Of a stretch of 64,000 nt of DNA, positions 7,414 to 19,400 are shown piece after piece. Source of the DNA: Salinispora oceanensis (GTDB lineage: Bacteria; Actinomycetota; Actinomycetes; Mycobacteriales; Micromonosporaceae); assembly GCF_000383575.1 (NCBI RefSeq), contig NZ_KB911579.1:2698523-2762522 (forward strand). The letters run 5' to 3'. Each line of letters begins with the position of its first letter. The first letter of the stretch is position 1. A program made the position numbers and the translations under genes. A model generated the notes under the pieces. It had not been told where the DNA came from. It ran no database searches and was given only the letters and a program-made list of their open reading frames with translations.

Positions 7414-10400
7414 ATGGCGGTGCCTTTTCCCGAGAGTCTGATTGCCGAGTATCCGACGGTGTGGGAAGCCGTCTGTTGGGTGAGTGCTGGTGAGGCGTGG
7501 CCGAAGGGCGACGAAGATCAGTTGCGGGAGCTTGCTGAGGCGTGGCGGGGGCTCGCTGAGGTGGTTCGTGGTGCCCGCCTTGACGCTGATATGGGGGCTT
7601 TGAGGCTTCTTCAGAGTTGGGGTGGGGGTACGGGGGAGGCGTTTAGTCAGGTCTGGAATCAACTGGGTGTTGATCCGGATATGGGGTTGCCGCTGATTCA
7701 GGAGGCTGCTGCCGAATTCGCGTTTCGTGCCGATGATGCCGCGATGGAGATCGAGTATGCGAAGCTGACGATTGTCATCGCTTTCTATGTCACGGTGATC
7801 GCGGTTTTCGTGTCGATGATGATGGCCTTCCTGGGCGGGGTCTCGGCGGTGGGTATTCCCGCGGCTCTGGCGGCGGGTCGGCAGGCGGTTACGGTCGCGG
7901 CTCGGCGGCTGGTCGCTCAGTTGGGGCGGCATGTTGCTACTCGGGCTGGGCGGCAGTCGGCGCTGCGTGGTCTTGGTGGTCAGATCGGTCAGCGACTCAC
8001 TCGGGAGGGGCTGCGGGGGGCCGGGCGGCGGTTCGCCCTGGAGTTGGCTGAGGAGGTAGGTGAGGAACTCCTGATTGATGTGGCTGCGCAGGCGTATCAG
8101 ATGAATGCGGGTACGCGGACGCAGTGGGATGTGAGTCGTACTGTCACCGCGGGGTTGGGCGGTGCTTTTGGTGCGGTCCTCGGTACTGGGCTGAGCGCTG
8201 GTACTCGTTTCGCTCGTAATAATGTGGCGCCGCGGCTACCGGTGTCGTTCAGTCCGCCGTTGATGGACTTTCGTGGTGCGGGGGTTGTTCGGTGGGGTGG
8301 TAAAACCCTTGCTGCTGGGGTGCAGAACGCGATTATTTCGCCGGCCGCCAGCGTTTTGGCTCATCGGGTGGTTGCGTCGGAGTGGAGCGTGCCGGGTGGG
8401 GACGCGCTGCTGGGCGGGTTTGCCAGTGGTGCTGGTCGTGGTGGTGCCACGATGGCAGCCAGTAGCGGTGGTAGCGCGTTGGCGGACCTCAAGAACAGGT
8501 TGACCGGGTCCGACCCCGGTCAGCTCAAGGGTGCTGGACCGGACGCCGGTATAAGTAGCGTACCGACTACCGGACTCGGGTCGATCTCACTGGCCCCACC
8601 ACCAGCGGTGGACCCGGCAGCCCCCACCGGTACTGGTCAGGGACAGACCCCCACCGGTACTGGTCAGGGACAGACCCCCACCGGTACTGGTCAGGGACAG
8701 ACCCCCACCACTGGTAGTGCCGGGTCTGCTGCCTCGCCCACGGGCGACACCGCCAACGCCAGCCTCAGCACCGATCGAGCTACTTCTGACGCCTTCGCCG
8801 CCGACCCCGGTGCCGACCCGGGCACCCACACCAGCTCGGGCCCCAGCATCCACACCAGCTCGAGTGCCGGCACTGCTTCTGAGGCCGGCACTGGTCGAGG
8901 TGGCGCCGATGCGGGCTTCGAGGCCGGTTCCGGAGGGCGGTCAGACCTGGCTACCGGCGGGGTCAGGGACGGTGGGTCCAACGCCGACAACACAGTCAGC
9001 TTGGCGGGGCACTCCGCTGCCTCCACCATTCAGAGCGCTCTGTCGCCGTCCACCGACGGAAACACTCGGGGACACTTCCCACCGGCACCACAATCCGCAA
9101 CCCCAAACCCGGTCCCGGCGCCTGCAGCCGCCCCCAACGCCACAACGGGCACCTCCACCACCAGCGCCTCCGTCCCCGGCCCTGGTCTCACGCCCGCGGC
9201 TCCCCACAGCGGTGCCACCACAAACCCGACAACGACCGGGACGCCCGCACCATCACCTAGGCAACCAACACCCACCCCCGCCGCTCCGACCGCTATCCCT
9301 CCCACCAGCGGCGCTTCGGGCACGAGCACTTCCCCAGCCAGCGTGAGTAGCCGGAGCGGGACATCCCACCCCCCGGCGGCAGCAGCGGCCTCGCCTGCCA
9401 CGAACCCTTCGCCGACCAACAGCCAACCGACATCCACCAGCAACCCGAAAGCGACACACGCAGCCCGGCCCACCCCACCCACCGCCAACAACCCCACACC
9501 GACCACCACACCAACCGTGCCGACAGCAACCGGCACCAACCCTTCGGCCACACCCGACCCAGCAAGCCGCATTCCCAATCAACGGACACCGACCAATAGC
9601 CCGACGACCACCGCACCAACGCGCACCGGAGCGCCGGCTGCTGACACGGCTACTGGGGTCAGCGGCGGCATCGAAGCAGACGGCCCGACCGGGGTTGCCC
9701 GCTCCACGCGTCCGACCGGGGGCGGTACCCACAGTTGGCAGGGCGAGTCATTCACCGTTAGCGGAGATCCGAACGGTCGGGCGGCCAAGCAGACGCTTGT
9801 CGAGGCCTCTCGGAGATTGGCTGAGGCCGTTCGGAAAGCGGTCAAGGGTAAGGCTATATCCAAGGCCAAGATGCCGGGTGTGGCGGGCGCGTTGATGATG
9901 CCGAACGGGGAGATCACGACCCACACCAGCATGGCTGCAAACAAGAGCACGAAGCCGCCGACCCGGCCGGCGGTGCATCCGCTGGTGCAGGCCACCCTCG
10001 ATCGAGTCAAGGCCGCCCTCGATGCGAAGCCGGGCAAGGGGCATGGCACGGGGGCCGGGCACGGCAAGTGCGCTGAGGTCGCTCTGGTTTCTGACCAGCT
10101 CTACCGGCTGGAAGTAGAGTGGCGGCAAGCGGGCGAGCCCGGAAGACTGGAGCAGTACGCCCTAGACGCGCTCAGCGGCGCGAAAATCGTGACGCACCAG
10201 GTCAGTACCGGTTGGGATGAAAAGGGCACCCGTCACGACTTGGGCCACTATAGAGCGCCGTGTCGCTCTTGCCGGCACCTCTTGCCCCAGTTCGGCATCG
10301 AGCCGATCTCTGATCCCGAGCGGTCACCGACTGTCTACCAGCCGCCGGTGCCAGGAGTGGTGGGCAACGGGCCGCCCCTGAGTGACCGGCGTCCTTACGG

Positions 10401-13400
10401 TGAGCCCGGGGGGTTGGTCCCGCCAGAGTCGGCCCATCAGCAGGCACTGGAAGAAGCCGTGCCGCGCGATCCGAAGACCGGGCGGCCGGAAGTGCACCCG
10501 GATCCGAGGCAGCGAAACTGGGTGGGCAAGGTCAACGACGGAGGCCCGACAGTTGTCGGTAGAAGCCGAAACTGTGCCGATGTCGGGCTCTCCTTCCTCT
10601 CCACCTGGTTCGGCCGACCCGAAGTGGCGGCAGCCACCCCCCAAGGGGCGCAGTTAGAGCACGGCAGCACCGCCCGGCAGGAACAAGCATTGCGTGGCAG
10701 CTTCAGCTATCACGGCACCGGCCTGTCCGGGTTGGGCGGCGTCGTTGCTGCGCTCCGGGAGGCCGGCGCCGGATCGGCTGCCCTGATTATCACCACGAAT
10801 ACGAATTCTGATGGTCCGGGTCACACCTGGAACGCCGTAAATCTGGATGGAGAAGTTTTATGGGTCGATGCCACCTCGGGGGAATTCACTGAGGGTGAGC
10901 CGATCCACGCATCCTATCGGGCAAATGTATTTGCTGTTACCCTCGATGCTGAGGGTGACCCTTTCGTGTCCAGTGGCGTTCCGCAAAACATCGAAAGCGT
11001 GGCCGGACAGTATCTTCCCGCCTTGTCGGATGCTGACCGAACGGCCTTGTTTGGTGAGCGTGATGCGGCGCGGTCGGATGCCAAAATAATCCTCGGCGAG
11101 CTGCAGGCCGCCGCTGCGGCGGTTAATACGCGATTTGGCCTGACCGGTGACGATGCGCTGCGTACGCTGGGCGAAGAAAATATGGTCAAGGATGCGGAGT
11201 CGCTTGCGCGAAAGTACCAGACAGATTTCGCAACTGTCGGGTATGACGTGCCCTCGGCCCTGGCCGCGATTAATGACGTGGTCCGGTTTTCGCTGCGGGG
11301 GCCGGAGTCCGAGTTGTACGGCCCGACTGTCGATGGCGTTATTTCCTCACTCGAGGAAAAGGGCTACCGGTTCGCGAACGCAAAAAACTTTTGGCGGCCT
11401 GGAAATCGATTCTTTGGCCTGAACTGCACGTTCGTATCTCCGGGGGGTCGTACCTTCGAACTGCAGTTCCCGACCGCTACCAGCTACGCCATCGGTAAAC
11501 GCACCCACGTCCCCTACGAAATTATGCGGGATCCGATGCAGTCGGTGGCGGACCGGGTGCACGCGTTCCTGGACATCCTCGCGACAAACGTTTCTCAAGG
11601 CGTTGCCACACATATGCCGGGTGGCCTGGACGCGAAGCGATTTGGTCAGGCGGTCGACACTACCTTCGCTAAGTGGATCATGGGTAACAGCCCGTTGTGG
11701 AGCGAGTACCTCCACTGGCTCGGCGAGCAGCCCCACACGTTCGCCGATGTAGCCGCTGCGCGAGGATTGACCGCGTCCGACCTTCCGGGTCTGGACTTTG
11801 ACCGGATTGGGGACACGCATGGAGACGCTGAGGTTCAGATACTTCCTCCTGAGACGGCCGGACGACCCGACCGGCCCGCCGGCCAACCTGATCGCGGAGG
11901 CCATCAGTCTGGGCCCGACGCAGGCGGTGATCTGGGATCGGGCGACCAACGCGTGGACCTTCCGTCCGGACGTGGCGGCTTCGTTCCTCTGGTCGAAACC
12001 GGAGGAGCGCGAGGAGCACGAGGTCCAGGCAGTCGACCGGGCCACGGTGGAACGGGAGGCGATCCACTTCACGACGGTTCCGCTGCCGACGGAGGCGGAG
12101 TTGACGGAGATCTGCCGCGAGGCGCTACCGAGGTGGCTTCGGGAGGCTCGGAAGTAACCAGCCCCGAGTCCCTGTCGGGGCGCCCGGGGAGCGCGGAGGG
12201 CGAGTATCTCGGTGTCCTGTCGGACGCCGAGCGGGTGATTCTTTTTGATGGGCTCGCCACGGCTCGTCAGGATGCGGATTCGCTCCTCGGCGAGTTACGG
12301 GGGATCGCTGCTGAGGTCAACGCGCACCTTGGGCTGACCGGCACGGATACGCTGCGGACGCTGGGTGAGGAACACCGGGTCAAGGGCGCGGAGTCGCTGG
12401 CCCGGAAATACCGCACGCAGCTGGCGGCATTGGGGGAGGGTATCGGGTCTGCTCTGGCCACGGTCAACGACGTCGTTCGCTTCTCACTGCGAGGGCCAGA
12501 GTCCGAATTGTATGGCCTGGCTGTAGACTCCACTCTTACCGCCTTGGAGGCTAGGGGCTATCAGGTCGCTAGTCTGAAGAATTTCTGGCGCTCCGGTAAT
12601 CGATTCTTTGGCCTGAACTGCACGCTAGTCTCCCCGGGTGGTCGTACCTTCGAAATCCAGTTCCCGACCGCTACCAGCTACATGATCGGGAAGCAGACCC
12701 ACACCCCGTACGAGATCATGCGGGATCCGGCAGAGCCTGCGGCGCGCCGGGTGCACGCGTTTTTGGACATTCTTAAGATCAACAACTCCTGGGATGTGGC
12801 TGCCCGGATGCCGGGTGGTATGCATGCTGTGCGATTTGGTCAACCGACCGATAACAGCTTTGCGAAGTGGATCGGGGCAACTAAGCGGGCCCGCTTGTAT
12901 AAGGAATACCTCGATTGGCTCGGACGGCAGCCCCACACGTTCGCCGATGTGTGCGCTGAGCGAGGATTGACCGCGTCCGACCTGCCGGGTCTGGACCATG
13001 ACCTGATAGGGGAGACGCGTGGAGACGTTGACGTTCGGCTATTTTCTCCTGACGCGGGACCCGGACGGCCCGCCGGTCAACCTGATCGCGGACGCCGACA
13101 CCATGGGCCCGACACAGGCGGTGATCTGGGATCGGTCGACCGACGCGTGGACGTTCCGCCCGGACGTGGCGGTGGCATTCCTTTGGGAGGACCCGGAGGT
13201 GGGCGAGGTCCAGGAGGTCGACCGGGCCACGGCGGAACGGGAGGCGCTCCACTTCACGACGGTTCCGTTGCCGACGGAGGCGGAGTTGACGGAGATCTGT
13301 CGCGAGGCGCTACCGAGGTGGCTGCGGGGCGCCCGCAAGTAGCCAGCCCCGAGGTCCTGTCGGTACCCGAGACAAATCCCGCCGCCCTGGGGAGTGCCGA

Positions 13401-16400
13401 TGGCCGAACCGATATTCCGCTACCACCTGATGTTTCGTCTCGACGCTCCGGAGATTCCGGTCAACGTGATCGCGTTGCTCCGGAGCAGCGGACCCACGCA
13501 GGCCGTGATCTGGGATCGGCCGACGAACGCATGGGCGTTCCGCCCGGACGTGGCGACAGCGACGCTGTACATGGAGTCGGAGCACGCCCTGACCCGAGCG
13601 GTCGACCGGGGCACGGCGGAACGGGAGGCGCTCCACTTCACGACGGTTCCGTTGCCGACGGAGGCGGAGTTGACGGAGATCTGTCGCGAGGCGCTACCGA
13701 GGTGGCTGCGGGGCGCCCGCAAGTAGCCAGCCCCGAGGTCCTGTCGGTACCCGAGACGAATCACGGGATGCCCGATACGCGATCCATTGGGCCGGGGGAG
13801 CTGGCTCCACTGGAGGATCCGCGCTATCAGCAGGACGTCCAGCGGAGCCTACGGACGGCCGAGGGCTTCGCCTACCTGGCCGACCCGTCCACCCATCCCT
13901 ACGGTCAGTTGATCAATGACGGTGGACCGACCGAGCAGGGCCGCAGCAACAACTGTCTGGACTGTTCGCTGTCCGCGTTGTCCAGCTTCTACGGTGACCC
14001 GCAGGTGTCCCAACCGCGCTGGCCGGACCTTCGTCCTGACGGCTCCGTCGATCGGGAGTCGGGGGAGCGCAGCGGGCTGGACCGTGCCGAGGCCTGGCTC
14101 GGCGGCGACATTTTGGCCGGCTGGACAGGGGATTTGCCGGGCGCGCCCGCGGAACGGGCGGCAGCCGTCGCGCAGCAGTACGAGTACCTGCACCAGTGGA
14201 TAGCGGACGCTGGTCCTGGCGCCTCGGCATTGGTGGTGGCGGAATGGCTTATGGTCGACTGGGGTACCGGCGAGCTGCTGCTGGATGAGCAGGGCAACGT
14301 CCAGAGCGAGGGCTCTCACGCGTTCGTGGTGGTGTACCCGTATGGGGCGACTGGGCCCGTGTGGTGGGACCCGCAGCACGGCATGACATCGCCGGAACCA
14401 CCGGCTGACTATCGCGCCGATACCTCCGCGCTATGGTCGCTCAACCTGTCGATAGAGGGGACATCCAGTGACCGAGAACGAGGCGATGGCCCTGATCAGG
14501 CGTCTGCTGGGAACCACCAACGACATCAATCTGTACCCGTTCGAGTTCGGATGGCTGGCCAAGGAGCAGCTGTCGGCGGAGGAGCGGGCAGCCGGGATGC
14601 ACGTCGGTCATGGGAGCTTCATCATCGACCAGACGGGGATCGTGACCGCGCAGTCGAGTCTCCCGGTGCGGTTACTGATCAAGCGCTACATCGAGGCGCG
14701 GCGGGAGGGCCGGATCGCGGGGCGACAGGTCTGGCCGAGGGTCAACCAGCCGGGCTGAGCCCAACCGGCGCAGAGCCGACCGCAGCGAGCACGGTCGCGG
14801 CCCGGTCCGCCGACTCGAGGGCTGATCAAGGGTCGGGGCAGGAGCGTTCGGGCCAGGGGCCGTCACCGGCCGCGGGCACTTCGGTTGCGCCGCCGCTGAC
14901 CCCCGCTGACGTGGCCGAGCTGGCGACGATCACACACCAGGTCCGGACGGCGAACAACTTCTCCCGTGCGGCTGTCCGGCGCGAACTCGCTGCCACTGTG
15001 GATCGCCTCGGGCTGCGCGACGGCATGCTCGGCGCGGAGCAGCGGATGGCCACCCTGCCCACCGAGGTGCGGGCGGCGCTGGCTGATGTGACCAACCAAG
15101 CTTCGAGCCAACCGAGCGAACGTTCCCGGCTACGCCCGGATCGCCGTACCGCCGAGGCGGAGGGGCGTCCCGTCGGCCTGCCGCGGATGCGGACGTACCT
15201 CGGCACGCATTTCACCGTGAACTCGCTCCTGCTCGGCCTGGCGACGACGTTCACCCTCACCGCCGGCGGTCGACCCGAGCTGGCCCTGATGCTGGGTGCC
15301 GGTGCGTTCGTGGGCGCTGTCACCACGGGTCCGGCGAAGTGGCTGGCCAAGCGAGCGGGGCTGGCGGCCGAGGACCGTCGGGCCCGGTACGACGCCCGCC
15401 AGGAGGCCCGAACCGCGGCGGAGGAGGACGCCACCACCGCGGCGGCGCTCGCCGCCGGCACCGCCGATGTGACCTCGGCGGCCCAGGAGCTGGGTACGGC
15501 GGCCACCGGGCTCGATGGACAGGTATCGGCGGTTCAGGAGCAGCTACGCCGGGACGAGCACAGGTATCGGTTCAGGGGCTCTGCTCGCCAATTCCCGCCG
15601 GCGAGTAAGGACGCTGCGGCAGTGGCCGACGACAGCCCCGGAACCGGTACGACCTCGGCTGGCGTCCCTGGTGGTTCGACCGACGCCGGACTGACCCCGC
15701 GCGAGCAGGAGCGCCTCGCCGAGCTGCGTGGCCTCGCCGCACGCCACGACGGGGCGCGGCCATGGGCTCGGTTCGGCACCGGCCGGGAGATCCGGGCAGT
15801 GCTGGACAGCCTCGGGTTGCGGCAGGGAACGCCCGGCGTGGAACAGCGCCGGGACCTGGTGCCAGCAGACGTACGACCACTCGTTGATCGCTTTGGCGAC
15901 TCGCGTACGGCCGCCGTTCAGGATCGGGTTCGGGCCGCCGTTGACCGCTACCCGGCCGACGGGCAGCGGCCGAGCGTGGTGGCGCCGTGGTGGTCGTCAA
16001 TGGTGGAGAACGTGCCGAACCTGCTGACAGCCGCCACCGTGGCGGGAGTCGGTAACGTCCTCGGCGAGCTGAGACTCGGTTGGTTCGGGATCGCGGGCGC
16101 GCTCGCCGCGGCGGCGAGCGGGGTGGCGGTTGACCCGGTGGTCGCCCGGCGGGAGGCCACCGCCAGGGATGCCCGGGACAGCTGGGATACCGACAACCCC
16201 GCGATGCCGGCAGCGGCGCTGCTGTCCCAGGCCGCCGAAGCGGTCGCCGATCCAATCAGCGCGGTGACCGACCGCGCCGCCACCGCCGTGCGCCGCACGA
16301 CCGAGCTGGAGCAGCGCCTCGCCGACCTGGAGCGCCGGGTCGCCGACTCGCAGCGGCGCAGCGGCCTCGTTGGCTCATTCCGTCGCCTGCTCTTCGGCGA

Positions 16401-19400
16401 CCCGGCCTGGGCCGGACTGCCCGCGTCGAAGGACGCCAACGCAAGGTCAACGGGCGCCAACCCCGAGTCGACGGGTGCTACTTCCGAATCGCGGGTGTCC
16501 ACCGGCTCGGAAACACCGACCGTTCCGGGCGCCGCGGCGTCGGTCGACCCACGTGGCCGGGCGTCGCTGCAACTGCTTGCCGAGCTCGCCGTACGGCATG
16601 AATCCGTCGGCCCGTTGGCACGCCTGTCGGTGGCCCGGCAACTGCGGATCTTAGTTGACCAGCTCGGTCTGCGCGAAGGGACACCTGGTGCGGACCAGCG
16701 GCGTGAGCAGGTACCGGCCGAGCTGCGGCCAGCGGTGGAACGGCACGGGCGGCTGAGCGTGACCAGCCGGGCGATCGAGCGGTTCAGTAGCCCGCCGCCC
16801 TCGGCGACGGACAGCGCTCAACGGCCGAGCGACGTGCGGAGCCTCCGGGTGCGCGCGGTCGAACAGACTCTCGGGCCACTGGTACAAGGCGGCGCTTGGG
16901 TCGGGGCGGCCAAGGCCGCCCAGGTCGCCGCGGGGGCCGCGCCCAGCAAGATCCTGGCGGGGGGACTCCTCGGCCCGCTCCGCACCCTACTGCTCGATCG
17001 TGCCGAGGCCCGGGTCAGAGACGCTCTACGGGCCTGGGACCTGGCCAACCCGAATCCGGCGATGGAGCCGCAGGCGCGGGTGGCGAGGCTCGCCGACCCG
17101 TCGGCGACGGCCGTGACCAACGCCGCTGGGCAGCTCGACGTGACGTCCCGGCGCCTCGAGGAGATCAACGCGGCGCTGGGCCGGCTGGCGCACGAATCCA
17201 CCCCCGCCGCCGAACCGGCTGTCGGCCCGGCCGACCCGGTTGCCATCCCGGGCACCGGGGAGACGTTGGACGTAGCCGTTCCTGTCTCGCTGAGCAGGGC
17301 GGATGCCTGGGAGTTGCAGACGGCCGCACACCAGGTACAGACGGCGGACACGCTCTCGTTGCGGCCGGCCCTGCGCGAGCTGCACGCGGTGATCGACCGG
17401 CTGGGTCTGCGGGCGGGCATGCTCGGGGCACCGGACCGGATCGCGCAGCTGCCGGACGCGGCCCGGCAGGTGGTCACCGAGTTCGGCGGTGACCGCGCCG
17501 GTCGTGGGCGGCAGCTCCGGACACTCCGGGCCGGGCGGCAGACCGCCGAGAACGCTCGTCCGCCGGGCGTACCGCGCCTTCGGACGTACCTCGTCTCGAG
17601 CGCGCTGACCACCGCTGCTACCGCCGGGGCGGCCACCGCAGTCGCCATCGCGGTGGCGAGCCCGCTGGCACCGGTGATTCCGATCGCGGCAGCCGTCGCC
17701 GCTCCGGTGGTCGGGGCCGCGAGGTGGCACGCCCTGCGGCAGGGTCTCGCCATTGACGACCGGCGCAGCCGGTTTGACGCGCGTGTCAACGCCCGGGACG
17801 CCGCTGATCAGGTGGACCAGGTCGTTGACCGGCTGAACGAGCCCCTCGCCGGGTTGGGGCAGGCGGCCAACCGGCTCGAGGGCCAGCTCAGCGCTGCCGA
17901 GGCGGCCACCGACCAGCTGACCGAGCGGTTGGCGGAAACCCATCGCCGGGTGGGCCTGCTCGCTCGCCTCTTCGACATCGTCGGCTGGGGATCGGCAGCC
18001 CGGACGGGGACCCACCCGGAAACCGGCGCGGTCCGGGAGAACAACGGCAGCCCAGCAGGTTCTCCCGACTCCGGGCGGATCACGGCGGCGGCCGTACCGA
18101 ACTCGGACTTCCACGGTCTGGGGCGACCCGTCGCCGACCCGGCTGCGGTGCTGGCCACCGCCCAGGCCGCACTGCCGCGAGTGGGTCCCTACGCCGGGGT
18201 GGACTACATCGGCCAAACCGGACCGAGTCGCTTCGAGATCTACGCGGCCGGACGGTTTTCGTTCCGGGTGCTGCTGACCGCCGGCCCACTGGCCGATGGG
18301 GTGGTGGCCCAGACGACGCGTAACTCGGACGGGTCGTTCACGGTCACCGTCTCGGACCGGGCGGTGGACCGTGTGGTCACCCGCGCGCTCGCGCACGAGA
18401 TCGCAGAGCTGGCGGCGCTGTACGATTCCCGGCAGATCTATGCCGGACCCCTCGACCCGGGGAACGTCGACGGGCTGATCGACCCGGCCGGGCTCACCGC
18501 GCACGACCACGGGCGGATGGCCGAGGTTCGGCTACTCGCCGCCGAGTACGAGTCCGCCGACGCGGGTACCCGACTCGCCCTGCGTACCGAGATCGATGCC
18601 CTCGCCGATCACCTTGGCCTGCGAGCGGGGGATCCGGCGGCACCCGCCCGATGGGCCGTTCTCCCGCGGGACGTAGGTGCGCAGCTGATGCGCCTGAGTG
18701 CGGCCTCGGTGACGCAGGAGTCGGTCGCCAAGGTCGTGCGTGGTATCCCGGCGACAGAGGTCGAAAAGTATCGGTGGATCGACTATCGCGCCCGACTCGC
18801 CCCGGACTTCCAGGTGCCGTCGAGCACTGAACTCCAGGCCCAGCTGCATGAACTGATGCTCCAGGGTGAACAGGAGCAGGCCAGCCTGCCCCGAATGCCG
18901 GCCTACGCCGGGCAGATTATCGACCTGCCGCCGGCTCAGTTGAGCCTGATCCGGGACGTGGACCCGAAGCTCGCCGACCGAATCGCCGCCGAAGGCATCT
19001 ACGTCAACCTGGTAGGCCGGTTTGACGTGCGCCCGTACGTGCTCGCCCACGCCCCGGAGTTCTCGCTGGCAGACTCGCGGTCCGCCTTCGACCTGGGCGC
19101 GGAGGCGGGGCGGCAGTCGCTGCTCGCGGAAGACCGGACCCGAAGCTATGTCGCGATCCGCGCCAACTTCGGCGCGCGCCCCGCCGCCATGGCGCAGCTG
19201 AACGCGAATGAACTTCACTACATGACCAACGCTCGGGCACTGGCACTGGTGCCGGGCGTCCTCGCTCGGGCACTGCACGCGCTGGTGCCCGGTGCGCCGC
19301 CGCTGGACCTGGAGGTGACCCCGACAGCCACCGCTGGCGAGGTCACTGTGATCGCCGACCGGGTCGCCCTGCCGGCTGAGGAGCCGGGTGAGCCCGCGCC

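Noticed and set aside
13849..15506. Long minus-strand open frames opposite the toxin gene
   Set aside because: They mirror the GC-rich third positions of the plus-strand gene and show no protein family pattern or ribosome site.
18394..18408. HEIAE motif (residue 3661) in the giant toxin as a zinc protease site
   Set aside because: The standard HExxH is not present and no third ligand could be found; the surrounding fold is unclear, so no metalloprotease domain is claimed.
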